64,000 bases of DNA from Colwellia sp. MB3u-45 (GCF_014077005.1 NZ_JACGVC010000053.1:62001-126000), one strand, 5' to 3'; shown: positions 1 through 10,583, counted from the stretch's first letter. Program-made: numbers and translations. Notes: generated by a model from the sequence alone, not told the origin.

Positions 1-1022
1 ACAATCGCCAATTTACAGCCGGTTCTAAGACCGGGATCTAAACCTAAGGTTGTTTTTGGCCCTGCTGGCGCCGCCATCATTAAGTCGTTTAAATTACGTG
101 AAAAAACCTTAATCGCTTCAATTTCCGCTTGTTCGCGTAATTGACCTAATAATTCTGTTTCCAAACTTTGGCTTAACTTTATTTTCCAGGTTGTTTGTAC
201 CACTTTAGTTAAAAATGTTGCCGCAGCTTGCCCAGTTAAGCGCAAATTGAAATGCTCGGTGATCAGCTGTTGTGCACTTGAAAAAGCCCCTTCTTGGCCG
301 GGGTCGACATCAATACTTAATGATAATAATTTTTCATTACGACCGCGTAACATAGCAAGCATACGGTGTGATGGCACCGACTTTAATAATTCGGAATGCT
401 GAAAGTAATCACGATATTTTGCTGCGGCTTTATCTTTGCCTTTGATTAATTTACTGCAAAGGTGTGCTTGCTTAAGTAAATGACGACGTAATTTTTGAAT
501 TAAATTAGCGTCTTCGGCAAAGCGCTCCACCAGAATATAGTGCGCACCTTCAAGTACTGAATTTTCATCACTAAAACCCTGCTCTTTATTGATAAAGGCT
601 TGTGCTTCTTGTTCAGGGTTAAGTTGCCAATTATTATAAATTTTATTGGCTAAAGGCTCTAAACCCGCAGCAATCGCAATTTGCCCTTTGGTTCTTCTTT
701 TCGGTTTAAAAGGTAAGTAAAGATCTTCTAAACGAGTTTTATTGTCGGCATTATTGAGTTCAGCCGCTAACGCAGGGCTTAATTTACCTTGTTGTTCGAT
801 ATTGGTCATAATAACTTTTCGACGATCGGCTAAATCTCGCAAATAAACTAAGCGTTGCGCTAAGTAACGCAAATGGTTGTCGTCAAGCCCTTGAGTGACT
901 TCTTTTCTATAGCGAGCAATAAAAGGAACCGTTGAACCTTCATCTAATAAGTTTATAGCCGCATTTACTTGGCTGGTTTTTACATCAATTTCTTTGGCTA
1001 TTTGCTCAGCAATGGGGGTCAT
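1..1022 (-). CDS. tex: Tex-family transcription accessory protein, N-terminal part (cut by window edge)
   Basis: The minus strand reads an uninterrupted frame from an ATG at 1022 to the window edge, about 340 residues beginning MTPIAEQIAKEIDVKTSQVN. It carries the Tex N-terminal helical signature (VPFIARYRKEVTQGLDD, DLYLPFKPKRRTKGQIA) and the start of the YqgF/RNase H-like domain (GPKTTLGLDPGLRTGCKLAIV). Tex proteins are about 770 residues and bind RNA through a C-terminal S1 domain, which lies outside this window. The family acts on transcription and RNA turnover in the cytoplasm. It is divergent from glmU, with a 272-base shared upstream region. Identification is by sequence recognition and is firm for the part seen. 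Confidence 0.9.
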   Translation of the reverse strand, partial: MTPIAEQIAKEIDVKTSQVNAAINLLDEGSTVPFIARYRKEVTQGLDDNHLRYLAQRLVYLRDLADRRKVIMTNIEQQGKLSPALAAELNNADNKTRLEDLYLPFKPKRRTKGQIAIAAGLEPLANKIYNNWQLNPEQEAQAFINKEQGFSDENSVLEGAHYILVERFAEDANLIQKLRRHLLKQAHLCSKLIKGKDKAAAKYRDYFQHSELLKSVPSHRMLAMLRGRNEKLLSLSIDVDPGQEGAFSSAQQLITEHFNLRLTGQAAATFLTKVVQTTWKIKLSQSLETELLGQLREQAEIEAIKVFSRNLNDLMMAAPAGPKTTLGLDPGLRTGCKLAI

Positions 1023-1294
1023 CTATACGGGATCCTAGTTGAATAAAAGTGGGGTGTTTACCGTCTATTTGTTGCACATAGTATATACCCAAACGCTCGC
1101 TAGGTGCGATATACCCACTAAGATTTTTTCTTGTCAGCGAGAAAAAACTATACAGGTTAAGCGGTTAATATGATTTTAATAGAGAAGCATTTAATTTAAC
1201 GTTACAATGTTGGCATACGTTAATGCCAAGTTAATCAGTTTATGCTTAATGACAACTTGAATTATGTAACTTTATAAAAATAATCGGACAAATT

Positions 1295-2656
1295 ATGGCT
1301 CTCTCTGTTGTTATCTTAGCTGCGGGTAAAGGCACTCGCATGCGCTCTGCTTTACCTAAAGTTCTTCATCCCGTTGCTGAAAAGCCGATGGTCTCTCATG
1401 TTATTGACGCTGCACGTCAAGTTGATAGCGAAAATATCTACTTGGTTTATGGTTTTGGCGGCGATGTGCTTAAAGCCAAAGTCACGGGTGATGATTTAAC
1501 CTTTGTGGAACAAAAAGAGCAATTAGGCACAGGTCATGCTGTTGATATGGCATCGCCATTTTTATCTGACGATGAAGATGTATTAGTGCTTTATGGTGAT
1601 GTACCTTTAACTAAAGTGAGCACATTACAGCGATTAATTGCCGCTAAGCCTGACAATGGTATGGCGTTATTAACCGTGCATTTAGCTAACCCAGCCGGCT
1701 ATGGTCGTATTATGCGCGATAGCTCAGGCACAGTGGTTGGCATTGTTGAGCAAAAAGATGCCACTGTTGAGCAATTGTTAGTCAATGAAGCTAACACAGG
1801 TATTTTATTGGCCAATGGCGGTGATTTAAAACGCTGGTTAGCCAATTTATCAAGCGATAATGCCCAAGGTGAATATTACTTAACTGACATTATTGCTGCT
1901 TGTCATCAAGAAGGTAAGCTTATTGCAACGGCCCACCCTGATAGTGAAATTGAAGTAGAAGGTGCCAACAACCGTGTGCAACTGGCCGGTCTAGAGCGCG
2001 CGTATCAAATAAGAAAAGCAGAAGCTTTGATGATTGCTGGCGCGAGTTTACGTGATCCTAACCGTATTGATATTCGTGGCCATGTTAGCGTGGGTCAAGA
2101 AGTGGTGATCGACGTGAACTGTATTTTTGAAGGCAATGTCGATATTGCCGATAACGCGACCATTGGCGCTAATTGTATTTTAAAAAATTGTACTATCGGC
2201 AAAGGTGCTGACATTAAACCTAATACCATGATCGAAGGTGCCATTATTGGTGAGCTAGCCTCAGTAGGTCCGTTTGCTCGTATTCGCCCCGGCACAGAAT
2301 TAAAACGTGATGCTCATGTGGGTAATTTTGTTGAAATGAAAAAAACATGCTTAGGCGAAGGTGCAAAAGCCGGCCATTTAAGTTATTTAGGTGATGCAGA
2401 AATAGGCGCTAACGCTAACATTGGTGCTGGCACTATTACGTGTAACTATGATGGTGTAAATAAAGCTAAAACAATTATCGGCGCGGGGGCTTTTATCGGT
2501 TCAAATACCTCATTAGTAGCACCTGTTGTTATTGGTGAAATGGCCACAACTGGCGCCGGTTCAGTGATTGTTAAAAATGTTGATGATCATGAATTAAGTG
2601 TGGCGCGTGGTAAACAGCGTAATATTGCTGGTTGGAAACGCCCAAGTAAAAAATAA
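1295..2656 (+). CDS. glmU: Bifunctional GlcNAc-1-P uridylyltransferase / GlcN-1-P acetyltransferase
   Basis: GlmU makes UDP-GlcNAc for peptidoglycan and LPS in two steps, acetylating GlcN-1-P and then coupling it to UTP. The 453-residue length is normal. The N-terminal pyrophosphorylase domain shows LAAGKGTRM at residues 8-16, a GTGHAV loop and YGDVPLT. The C-terminal half is a left-handed beta-helix of hexapeptide repeats, with the acetyltransferase region [10 protein letters not shown] and the conserved histidine in [14 protein letters not shown]. The gene is followed by its own terminator and lies upstream of a DeoR-type regulator and glmS, the enzyme that supplies GlcN-6-P, so the locus groups hexosamine synthesis. 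Start and function are secure. Confidence 0.97.
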   Translation: MALSVVILAAGKGTRMRSALPKVLHPVAEKPMVSHVIDAARQVDSENIYLVYGFGGDVLKAKVTGDDLTFVEQKEQLGTGHAVDMASPFLSDDEDVLVLYGDVPLTKVSTLQRLIAAKPDNGMALLTVHLANPAGYGRIMRDSSGTVVGIVEQKDATVEQLLVNEANTGILLANGGDLKRWLANLSSDNAQGEYYLTDIIAACHQEGKLIATAHPDSEIEVEGANNRVQLAGLERAYQIRKAEALMIAGASLRDPNRIDIRGHVSVGQEVVIDVNCIFEGNVDIADNATIGANCILKNCTIGKGADIKPNTMIEGAIIGELASVGPFARIRPGTELKRDAHVGNFVEMKKTCLGEGAKAGHLSYLGDAEIGANANIGAGTITCNYDGVNKAKTIIGAGAFIGSNTSLVAPVVIGEMATTGAGSVIVKNVDDHELSVARGKQRNIAGWKRPSKK

Positions 2657-2697
2657 CCTTATATCCTTAATATCAGCCTATTAAAATTTATCATGAG

Positions 2698-2736
2698 AAA
2701 AATGCACAAATTTAACAATGCGTGCATTTTATTTTT
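2698..2736 (+). terminator. Intrinsic terminator after glmU
   Basis: A 9-bp perfect stem (2699-2707 with 2722-2730, aaaatgcac/gtgcatttt) is followed by a T-rich tract. It lies 42 bases after the glmU stop and probably separates glmU from the regulator-glmS unit. Confidence 0.7.
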
Positions 2737-3094
2737 ACCATAACTTATATCCATATCACTCACTTTGTGAGTATTGTTACTTGTTAAAATAACCAACAAC
2801 GACATTATTTATTTCATAGTTAGAACAACTAGTTATTAAATAAATAGCTTATATTGAGCCATTTTCTCTAGCTATAAAATAGCTCAGCCAACCAATATAA
2901 TTTTTATTATCAATAAACTAACGGTCAACGGATAATGAGCTCAAAAATACTCATTTATGCTGAAAACCAGATGAGAGTTAATCAATAGTTAACTAAATTG
3001 ATGCCCGATCTTTAGATAAATATTGTTTTTATTTTCAGCTTTTGTTTTAATAGCTAAGTTTTAAACCGAAACTTTTAAGAGTAAAACGAAAGCA
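2737..3094. other. Intergenic region upstream of the DeoR-type regulator
   Basis: The glmU-regulator gap of about 440 bases holds the glmU terminator and then roughly 350 bases of very AT-rich DNA with no ORF that I can support. It presumably carries the promoter of the regulator-glmS unit. I see no clear operator. Confidence 0.4.
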
Positions 3095-3856
3095 ATGTCA
3101 AAACGAAATACTCAGCAACGTCGTCACACCATTATTGCCGAGCTAAGTAACCTAGGTGAAGTAAGTGTTGATAGGCTTGCAAAAATGTTTGATACCTCAG
3201 AAGTTACTATCCGTAAGGACTTGGCGGTATTAGAAAATAGTGGTTTACTGCTGCGCAGATATGGTGGCGCAGTGCCTTTACCTCATGAAATTATCGCGCC
3301 GAAAACAGATAAAGTTTCGAAACGAAAGATAATGATCGCAAAAACAGCGGCATCGCTGATCAGAGACCATAATCGTATTATTTTAGACAGTGGCAGCACA
3401 ACCTCAGCGTTAGTGCGGGAGTTGAATGTGAAACAAGGCCTAGTGGTGATGACTAATTCACTTGCTATAGCGTCTGATTTACATGCGCTAGAAAATGAAC
3501 CCACATTATTGATGACCGGTGGTACTTGGGACCCGCATTCGGAGTCATTTCAAGGGCAAGTGGCAGAAAGTGTTTTACGCTCTTATGATTTTGATCAGCT
3601 ATTTATTGGTGCCGATGGCATTGATTTAGCTCGCGGTACAACAACATTTAATGAACTGCTAGGCTTAAGCCGAGTTATGGCGGAAGTATCTCGTGAAGTT
3701 ATCGTGATGCTAGATTCAGAAAAACTTAATCGCAAAATACCTAATTTAGAATTACCTTGGGGAAAGATTCACACGTTGATCACAGATGCAGATATGCCTG
3801 AAAACGTACGAAGTGAAATTATCAAACAAGGCGTTAACCTCGTTATAGCAAGTTAA
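3095..3856 (+). CDS. DeoR-family transcriptional regulator, GlmR-like
   Basis: A 253-residue DeoR-type repressor. Residues about 8-60 form the winged helix-turn-helix ([24 protein letters not shown] followed by the RRYGGAV wing). The rest is the DeoR sugar-phosphate sensor domain, with [13 protein letters not shown] and LFIGADGID, both typical of ligand-binding members. It ends 14 bases before glmS, so the two are probably cotranscribed. In Pseudomonas a DeoR-type gene called glmR sits in the same place, so control of glmS by a hexosamine phosphate is a reasonable inference. The family call is firm; the ligand and target are not shown by the sequence. Confidence 0.88.
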   Translation: MSKRNTQQRRHTIIAELSNLGEVSVDRLAKMFDTSEVTIRKDLAVLENSGLLLRRYGGAVPLPHEIIAPKTDKVSKRKIMIAKTAASLIRDHNRIILDSGSTTSALVRELNVKQGLVVMTNSLAIASDLHALENEPTLLMTGGTWDPHSESFQGQVAESVLRSYDFDQLFIGADGIDLARGTTTFNELLGLSRVMAEVSREVIVMLDSEKLNRKIPNLELPWGKIHTLITDADMPENVRSEIIKQGVNLVIAS

Positions 3857-3870
3857 AAAGGATAGATAAT

Positions 3871-5703
3871 ATGTGTGGAATTGTTGGTGCTGTCGCACAG
3901 CGCGATATAGCAGACATTTTAGTAGAAGGTTTAAAGCGATTAGAATATCGTGGTTATGACTCTGCTGGTGTTGCAATTGTTGATAATAATAACCAACTTA
4001 ATCGCGCCCGTCGTTTAGGTAAGGTGCAAGAGCTTGCTGATGCATTACATGCTAACCCAATAGCGGGTGGTACGGGTATTGCGCATACACGTTGGGCAAC
4101 ACATGGTGCACCAAGTGAAGCTAATGCACATCCGCATATTTCGTCAGAAACCATTGCGGTTGTGCACAATGGTATTATTGAAAATCATGAAGCTTTACGC
4201 ACTCGTTTGCAAGGTTTAGGCTATAGCTTTACCTCTGAAACTGACACAGAAGTTATCGCTCACTTAGTGCATCATGAATTAAAATCCACCAATAGTTTGT
4301 TAAGTGCTGTTCAAGCGACTGTAAAACAATTAACCGGGGCTTATGGCACTGTTGTACTTGATACTCGCGACAAAGACCGTGTGGTGGTTGCACGTTCTGG
4401 TAGCCCATTAGTGATTGGCTACGGTGTTGGTGAAAATTTTATTGCCTCAGATATGTTGGCACTATTACCAGTGACGCGTAAATTTGCCTTCTTAGAAGAA
4501 GGTGATGTTGCCGAAGTTACGCGTTTTGAAGTGAACGTTTTTGATACTAACGGCAAGCCTGTAACACGCGAAGCGAAAGAGTCTGCGGTTAGCCATGATG
4601 TTGGCGATAAAGGTGAATATCGTCACTACATGCTAAAAGAAACCTTTGAGCAACCTACCGCCATTCGTAATACTTTGGAAGGTCGCTTATTGGGTAACGT
4701 TTTAGACATCAATACCTTTGGTGAAGGCGCTGATGATATTTTTCAAAAAATTGAACATGTGCAAATTATTGCCTGTGGTACCAGTTACCATTCAGGTATG
4801 GTGGCACGCTATTGGTTAGAAGCCTTAGCTGGCGTGTCATGTAATATAGAAATTGCCAGTGAATTTAGATACCGCCAGTCGCATGTACCTAAAAATGCCT
4901 TGTTAGTGACTATTTCACAATCAGGCGAAACTGCTGATACTTTAGCCGCCTTGCGTTTAGCTAAACAAATAGGCTATCAAGCTAGTTTAACGATATGTAA
5001 TGTTGACGGTTCCTCATTAGTACGTGAATCTGACTTAGCCTTTATGACTAAAGCGGGTGCTGAAATAGGCGTTGCTTCAACAAAAGCCTTTACCACTCAA
5101 CTGGTGGGCTTATTAATGATGACCTTAGCAATTGGTCAGCATCACGGTATGTCAAAAGACAAGCAAACCGAAATTGCTCAATCATTAATGACCTTACCGA
5201 GTAAGCTAGAAGAAGTGTTAGCACTTGCGGGCTCCATTGAAGACTTAGCAGAAGATTTTGCCGACAAACATCATGCGTTATTTTTAGGACGTGGTGATCA
5301 GTACCCTATCGCGATGGAGGGGGCATTAAAGCTGAAAGAAATTTCATACATTCATGCTGAAGCCTATGCTGCCGGCGAACTTAAACATGGGCCACTGGCG
5401 TTAATTGACGCCGAAATGCCCGTTATCGTTGTAGCACCTCAAAACGATTTAATTGAAAAGTTAAAATCCAATGTTGAGGAAGTACGTGCTCGTGGTGGTT
5501 TAATGTATGTATTTGCTGATTCAGACGCTAACTTCAGCAGCGATGACACCATGAAAGTGATTAATGTGCCTGTATGTGATGACTTAATTGCCCCTATCGT
5601 TTACACCTTGCCGCTACAATTACTGTCTTACTATGTTGCCATTATCAAAGGTACCGATGTTGACCAACCGCGTAACTTAGCCAAGTCGGTGACGGTTGAA
5701 TAA
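3871..5703 (+). CDS. glmS: Glutamine-fructose-6-phosphate aminotransferase (isomerizing)
   Basis: GlmS converts fructose-6-P and glutamine to GlcN-6-P, the first committed step to UDP-GlcNAc. The protein is 610 residues. It begins MCGIVGA, so Cys2 becomes the N-terminal nucleophile of the glutaminase domain (residues about 1-240). Two SIS sugar-isomerase domains follow ([58 protein letters not shown]). It ends with the invariant [12 protein letters not shown] good ribosome site (aaaagga) precedes the ATG. The upstream regulator is probably in the same operon, and a strong terminator follows. Confidence 0.98.
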   Translation: MCGIVGAVAQRDIADILVEGLKRLEYRGYDSAGVAIVDNNNQLNRARRLGKVQELADALHANPIAGGTGIAHTRWATHGAPSEANAHPHISSETIAVVHNGIIENHEALRTRLQGLGYSFTSETDTEVIAHLVHHELKSTNSLLSAVQATVKQLTGAYGTVVLDTRDKDRVVVARSGSPLVIGYGVGENFIASDMLALLPVTRKFAFLEEGDVAEVTRFEVNVFDTNGKPVTREAKESAVSHDVGDKGEYRHYMLKETFEQPTAIRNTLEGRLLGNVLDINTFGEGADDIFQKIEHVQIIACGTSYHSGMVARYWLEALAGVSCNIEIASEFRYRQSHVPKNALLVTISQSGETADTLAALRLAKQIGYQASLTICNVDGSSLVRESDLAFMTKAGAEIGVASTKAFTTQLVGLLMMTLAIGQHHGMSKDKQTEIAQSLMTLPSKLEEVLALAGSIEDLAEDFADKHHALFLGRGDQYPIAMEGALKLKEISYIHAEAYAAGELKHGPLALIDAEMPVIVVAPQNDLIEKLKSNVEEVRARGGLMYVFADSDANFSSDDTMKVINVPVCDDLIAPIVYTLPLQLLSYYVAIIKGTDVDQPRNLAKSVTVE

Positions 5704-5735
5704 TTTGCTGTTATGGGTTTAAAAACTCTAGCAGT
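5668..5735 (+). other. Potential attTn7 region at glmS 3' end, unoccupied
   Basis: In many bacteria the last codons of glmS are the TnsD recognition sequence of Tn7-family elements, with insertion a couple of dozen bases past the stop. The conserved terminal codons (for [11 protein letters not shown]) are intact. No Tn7 end, transposase or cargo is seen downstream. The glmS terminator follows directly, so the site looks empty. Confidence 0.4.
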
Positions 5736-5776
5736 TAAATAACATTGTAAACTGAAAAGTAGATAAGAACATTTTA

Positions 5777-5805
5777 AAGCAGCCTTAATATCAGGCTGCT
5801 TTTTT
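5777..5805 (+). terminator. Intrinsic terminator after glmS
   Basis: A 9-bp perfect stem (5777-5785 with 5793-5801, aagcagcct/aggctgctt), a 7-base loop and a T run. It is placed about 75 bases after the glmS stop. Confidence 0.88.
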
Positions 5806-6730
5806 GTTGCTGGGGTTGAGATAAGCAAAATAAATACATTAACAAACATCATTAATGTATTTATTTTAAGGCAAAGAATACGGTTATATTTGACAAAAAA
5901 AACATACAGTTCATTGAGCTAAATATTCAGACAATGTCATAAAAATTTAGCATTATGCAGGATTATTTTCTGCTATTGCTAGTGCCCACCGTCAGACCAG
6001 ATAAGGCTCTGTAAATATTGATTCCAGCTAACTAAATGCATAGCATTAGCGGATTTCTTGAACCATCACGACAACACTTTAATCATTTTTTACTAACTGT
6101 GATGCGCCCATGCATCAGAACTCGCAGTAACTGGCATGATTGATTTTGATTTGAAGGTAGACGTTAGCGATATTCATTATTTATTAAGATAAGCTTACTT
6201 TTGGCGCAGTTTTTTTATTGTTGATACTTTTTACATCAGTAAAACCTTACCTAATTTGTTAGTGATAAGTTAGGTTTAGTGAGTATATTTCAGTGCCGAA
6301 TAATATTTGTGTTGACGGTGAATGAACAATGTTTTGTAACGGCTAATTAAGATGCTTAAGTTGCTGTACTTATTTAAAGCGCAGTAGCGCCAGAAAGTCT
6401 CTTTTTGGCGGATAAAATTAGTAGCATAAATAAAGTGAACTTATGCGATGAGTTGTGCTATCTTTACGATTAATGGCATGGAAAAGAAAAAATCCTGCTT
6501 GAAGTTAAGGGAGTAAACCATTAGTAGCGCATCCAGGGACGATAGGTTGGAAGCACTCTTAATGGTTTTTTTGTGCCCAAAATTACTGATTTGCTTTGTT
6601 TTACGAAAATGGGGAGTGAAAAAGACCAAGAGCAAAAAAACAAAAACAAAAACCAAAACAAAAAAATAGAAAAATAAAATATATAACTATAAAAATACAT
6701 AATAAAATACTAATACTAGAGGAAGAGAAC
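5806..6730. other. Long intergenic region upstream of TonB receptor
   Basis: About 925 bases with no ORF I can support on either strand and no tRNA-like fold. The last 130 bases before the receptor are extremely A-rich on the plus strand (runs of caaaaa type). That makes apparent minus-strand ORFs rich in F and L, which are not believable proteins. The region presumably holds the receptor's promoter and long leader. Confidence 0.4.
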
Positions 6731-9307
6731 ATGTCATCAACATTTAAAATAGCTACCTTAGCTTTAGCGGTAAATATCGCTTTAGGTACTGCGCCAACAT
6801 TCGCTGCTGAAAATGATGCAGATAAAGTTAAAAAAGAAAACATTGAACGTATCGCTGTTGTAGGCTCTCGTGGTGCACCACGTTCAGTTGATAATTCACC
6901 GGTTCCTATTGATTTAATTGGTGCAGCAGAGCTAGAAAGATCGGGTAACACCGATATGCTTGAATTGTTAAAAGGTACTGTACCTTCGTTTAACGTACAG
7001 AGTAACCCAATCTCAGATGCCGCCAGCTTAGTTAAACCTGCTAATCTTCGTGGTCTTTCATCAGACAGTACGTTAATACTTGTTAATGGTAAACGCCGTC
7101 ATCGTGCTTCTGTTATTGCATTGTTAGGTGGTGGTATTAATGACGGTGCTCAAGGTCCTGATATTTCAGTTATCCCAAGTTCTGCTCTAAAACAAGTTGA
7201 AGTTTTACGTGACGGTGCTGCAGCACAATACGGCTCAGATGCTATCGCAGGTGTAATGAACTTCGTCTTAAAAAATGATGCAGATGGTGGTTCATTAAAC
7301 GTACGTCATGGTTCATATTATGAAGGCGATGGCGATACGACTGAAGTCTCTGGTAATATTGGTATGGCATTGACTGAAGATGGTTTTGCCAACCTGAGTT
7401 TTCAATATAAAAATGCTGATGCAACTAGTCGAAGTGTACAACGTCCTGACGCTCAAGGTTTTATTGATGCCGGCAACACAAATGTTGAAGCGATAACTCA
7501 AGTTTGGGGTTCTCCAGAAGTTAATGATGACATCACTATTTTTGGTAACTTTGGTTTAGATATCGGTAACGACCGTGAAGTGTATATGTTTGGTAACTTC
7601 TCTGAACGTGATGTTCGTGGTGGTTTCTATTATCGTAATCCACATAACCGTGGTGGCGTTTACTCTAATGACGACGGTGCTTCATTATTGATTGGCGATC
7701 TTGCGCAATCTGAGGGTGCTGAGAGAACTTGTCAACCTGTAGCTATCACTACCGGTAACGTGTTAACTCAACAAAATTACATTGATAATGTCGCAAATAA
7801 TGATAATTGTTTTTCATTCAATGAATTAGCACCAGGCGGATTTACACCTAACTTTGGTGGTAACATTGTTGATACAGCAATAACCATGGGAACACGTGGT
7901 CAGTTTGATGACACTTTGTCTTATGACGTCAGTGGTTCTGTAGGTCGTAACGAATCAAGTTACGTTATCTACAACACGTTAAATGCGTCGTTAGGTCCTG
8001 AAACACCACGTGACTTTAATCCAGGTAGCCACGTTCAACTTGAAAAGTTCTTTAACATTGATTTAGTCAAAGAACTTGAAGTAGGCATGGAGATGCCACT
8101 CATTATTGCTGGTGGTTATGAATACCATCAAGAAACTTTCGAAGTGACTGCAGGTGACGAAGCATCTTTTACCGCAGGTCCATATACAGACCAAGGTTTT
8201 AGTATCGGCTCTAACGGTTTTCCTGGCTTTAAACCCTCTTCAGCCGGTTCATTTTCTCGTCAAAACTATGCGCTTTATCTTGATGTTGAAGCACAATACA
8301 CTGAAAACTTCTTAATGGGCTATGCCCTACGTTTTGAAGATTACAGTACTTTTGGTAATACCACTAACTATAAAGTAACGGCACAATATAATGTAACCGA
8401 TGATTTCTCAGTACGTGGCTCAGTAAGTTCAGGCTTCCGTGCACCAACGGTTGGTCAAGCTAACTATTCTAATGTGCAAACCTCTTTAGATGGCGGTGAG
8501 TTGGTTGATTCTGCTTTATTGCCAGCATCTAACCCTGTAGCAATGCAACTTGGTGCAAAAGAACTAACACCAGAAGAATCAGAAAGCATTTCATTAGGTG
8601 CGGTTTGGGAAATAGAAGGTATCCATTTCACACTTGATTATTACAATATTGAAGTAACTGATCGTGTTTCTCAGTCAACTAAATATAACTTAACCGCTGA
8701 TGATAAAGTTAAGTTAAAAGCTGATGGTGTACCAAACGTAGATTCAATTCAACAAGTAAGTTTCTTTACTAATGATTTTGATACTACAACTCAAGGTGTT
8801 GATTTTGTAGCTAACTATTCAACGAGTTTGTTAGATGGTGATACCACATTTGGTTTAGCTTATAACTGGAATGAGACAACTGTTGATACTTACACTGAAA
8901 TCACAGGTGACGGTAAAGTTTCTCGTTTAGAAAATGATTTACCTAACCATCGTGCGACCTTTACTTGGTCACAAAGTTGGGACAATGTCAGTATGTTTAC
9001 CCGTGTAAACTACTACGGTGAATACCAAGGCGTGCACGTTGATTGGATAGGCTCTCCAGCTGAACCAGGAACAGAAATTGTTGCTGACTCAGAAGTTACT
9101 GTTGATGTTGAAGTGAGCTATCACGTTATGGAAGATTTCAAAGTGAGTGTTGGTGCTCAGAATATATTTGACGAATACCCGAATGAGCTTGATTTTGAGC
9201 AACAAACAGGTGCGGCAAATAATAGCTGGGGCGGTAAATACTATGAAACATCACCATTTGGTTTTAACGGTGGTTTCTACTACGTAAAAGCAACTTATAG
9301 CTTTTAA
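6731..9307 (+). CDS. TonB-dependent outer-membrane receptor
   Basis: An 858-residue TonB-dependent transporter. It has a signal peptide (cleavage likely after PTFA), a TonB-box-like segment (IERIAVVGSR, about residues 37-46), a plug domain ending LRDGAAAQYGSDAIAGVMNFVLK, and a long 22-stranded barrel. It ends in the aromatic YVKATYSF typical of BAM substrates. Such receptors take up siderophores, vitamins or oligosaccharides by energy from TonB-ExbBD. No substrate-specific enzyme or regulator is adjacent, so the cargo cannot be named. A good ribosome site (gaggaag) precedes the ATG, and a strong terminator shows it is transcribed alone. Confidence 0.93.
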   Translation: MSSTFKIATLALAVNIALGTAPTFAAENDADKVKKENIERIAVVGSRGAPRSVDNSPVPIDLIGAAELERSGNTDMLELLKGTVPSFNVQSNPISDAASLVKPANLRGLSSDSTLILVNGKRRHRASVIALLGGGINDGAQGPDISVIPSSALKQVEVLRDGAAAQYGSDAIAGVMNFVLKNDADGGSLNVRHGSYYEGDGDTTEVSGNIGMALTEDGFANLSFQYKNADATSRSVQRPDAQGFIDAGNTNVEAITQVWGSPEVNDDITIFGNFGLDIGNDREVYMFGNFSERDVRGGFYYRNPHNRGGVYSNDDGASLLIGDLAQSEGAERTCQPVAITTGNVLTQQNYIDNVANNDNCFSFNELAPGGFTPNFGGNIVDTAITMGTRGQFDDTLSYDVSGSVGRNESSYVIYNTLNASLGPETPRDFNPGSHVQLEKFFNIDLVKELEVGMEMPLIIAGGYEYHQETFEVTAGDEASFTAGPYTDQGFSIGSNGFPGFKPSSAGSFSRQNYALYLDVEAQYTENFLMGYALRFEDYSTFGNTTNYKVTAQYNVTDDFSVRGSVSSGFRAPTVGQANYSNVQTSLDGGELVDSALLPASNPVAMQLGAKELTPEESESISLGAVWEIEGIHFTLDYYNIEVTDRVSQSTKYNLTADDKVKLKADGVPNVDSIQQVSFFTNDFDTTTQGVDFVANYSTSLLDGDTTFGLAYNWNETTVDTYTEITGDGKVSRLENDLPNHRATFTWSQSWDNVSMFTRVNYYGEYQGVHVDWIGSPAEPGTEIVADSEVTVDVEVSYHVMEDFKVSVGAQNIFDEYPNELDFEQQTGAANNSWGGKYYETSPFGFNGGFYYVKATYSF

Positions 9308-9399
9308 GTTACCTATACTGAATGTGCTCTTGGGTAAAGTTGACCTGCCGATTATCTAGGCATAGCTTTACTTACAGATGAATTTTTCAGTGAGTTAAG

Positions 9400-9433
9400 A
9401 ATCCGAAATCAAGCAATTGATTTCGGATTTTTT
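9400..9433 (+). terminator. Intrinsic terminator after TonB receptor
   Basis: A 12-bp perfect stem (9400-9411 with 9418-9429, aatccgaaatca/tgatttcggatt), a 6-base loop and a T run. Confidence 0.92.
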
Positions 9434-9952
9434 ATGTTTAACAGCAAAGAAAAGTAACAACTCGTTTTAACTTCACTGTTATTGCGCCGATAAGATCATT
9501 AATCAAACTTCACCATTACAAGGCTTATTTCAGACAACAAAGTAGTCAGTTACTCAGGGGGAACTGTTCTGAAAATGGTAGGAAAAATATAAAGTTCACC
9601 AGTAAATACGGCGGTTAATAACGGCACAATAATCAGTACTAAGTCATGGTCACTATGGCGGATAGTTAATGCTTACTGAAAGTTATAGCGTTTATTCTGT
9701 AAATAAGTACGTTTTATAAAAATGTGGCTATTATTAAGGTGTCTTAGCGATAAGCTAAGACAAAAATATATTAACTCCCACTAAATGTTATACCTGTTTT
9801 GTCTGAAAAACTTTCACTTAGCGGTAAACTAGCGTTATTAAATCAAATGTAGAATGAAAGATAGTGACTAGTTATCAGTTAATTAGGTTGTTGGTATAAA
9901 TGTAGTCTTAAGTTGGTGGTGGTTTTTAATTTAATAAACGGAGGAATCTATT
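9434..9952. other. Intergenic region with a small palindrome
   Basis: About 520 bases without a credible ORF. It contains an 8-bp inverted repeat, gtcttagc/gctaagac (9741-9748 and 9754-9761, 5-base loop), with no T run on its 3' side. This makes it a better candidate for a protein-binding site or RNA hairpin than for a terminator. The promoter of the small DUF1328 gene must lie in the 3' part. Confidence 0.4.
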
Positions 9953-10129
9953 ATGTTAAACTGGGCGCTTACTTTTTTAGTTGTTGCGATTGTTGCGGCA
10001 ATATTTGGTTTTAGTGGTATCGCAGGGACAGCCGCAGGTATTGCAAAAACTATCTTTTTTATCTTCGTTGTGTTGTTGGTTATTTCATTAATCGCCAATG
10101 CAGTTCGTGGTAAATCACCAAAAATTTAG
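9953..10129 (+). CDS. DUF1328 (YtjA-type) small membrane protein
   Basis: A 58-residue ORF beginning [19 protein letters not shown] and ending AVRGKSPKI. It is preceded by an excellent ribosome site (ggagg, 8 bases before the ATG). Two hydrophobic helices around a glycine-rich turn ([14 protein letters not shown]) match the DUF1328/YtjA family of tiny inner-membrane proteins, whose function is not known. The stop lies 10 bases before the ATG of the repeat lipoprotein, so the two are surely one operon. Pairing with an envelope lipoprotein suggests an envelope-stress role, which is inference. Confidence 0.88.
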   Translation: MLNWALTFLVVAIVAAIFGFSGIAGTAAGIAKTIFFIFVVLLVISLIANAVRGKSPKI

Positions 10130-10139
10130 GGAAAAACTT

Positions 10140-10583
10140 ATGACTTTTATAAAAAAACTATCAATTTCACTTATTATCTTTGTTTCCATGTTCGGCTTAA
10201 CAGCTTGTAGCGATAAAGAGGCAGAAGACGCAGGTAAAAAAGTAGAAGAAGCAGTTAAAGATGCGGGTAAAATGACTCAAGGTGCGGGTGATAAAGTAAA
10301 TGAAATGAAAGAAGATGCTGGCAAGGCTATTGACGCTGCAGGCGAAAAAGTGAATGAAATGAAAAAAGACGCAGGCAAAGCTATGGAAAATGCAGGCGAA
10401 AAAGTAGAGGAAATGAAGAAAGACGCTGGCAAGGCTATGGAAAACGCGGGCGACAAAGTAAATGAAATGAAAGAAAGTGTCAGCAATAAATTTGGTGAAA
10501 TGAAAAAAGATGCAGGTAACGCCATTGAAGATGCTTGTGAAAAGACAAAAGAGGGTGCAGATACTAAAGATGACGGTTGTTAG
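10140..10583 (+). CDS. Lipoprotein with 18-residue amphipathic tandem repeats
   Basis: A 147-residue protein. I place the start at ATG 10140, preceded by aggga, because it begins a clean lipoprotein signal (MTFIKKLSISLIIFVSMFG then LTAC); a longer frame upstream overlaps the DUF1328 gene. After the lipobox cysteine come four tandem copies of an 18-residue unit (DAGKAMENAGEKVEEMKK type), then a shorter decayed copy and a tail with two cysteines (EDACEK, DDGC). Eighteen residues equal five helical turns, so each copy repeats the same A/G/M face, as in LEA-like or apolipoprotein-like helices. Probably a periplasmic, membrane-tethered helical rod or surface binder. The function is unknown. Confidence 0.8.
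   Translation: MTFIKKLSISLIIFVSMFGLTACSDKEAEDAGKKVEEAVKDAGKMTQGAGDKVNEMKEDAGKAIDAAGEKVNEMKKDAGKAMENAGEKVEEMKKDAGKAMENAGDKVNEMKESVSNKFGEMKKDAGNAIEDACEKTKEGADTKDDGC
10260..10475 (+). repeat. Four tandem 54-bp coding repeats
   Basis: Four contiguous 54-bp units at 10260, 10314, 10368 and 10422 encode the 18-residue helical repeats. Copies three and four are nearly identical in protein (DAGKAMENAG, E/D, KV, E/N, EMK), which suggests recent duplication. An antisense ORF across the region is only a shadow of the repeat. Confidence 0.85.

Noticed and set aside
6441-6951. Minus-strand ORFs upstream of and overlapping the first TonB receptor
   Set aside because: They come from the A-rich leader and the receptor's signal-peptide region; F/L-rich, no ribosome site.
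10277-10525. Minus-strand ORF across the 54-bp repeats
   Set aside because: A repeat read backwards stays open in several frames; composition (ALPASFF repeats) simply mirrors the sense repeat.
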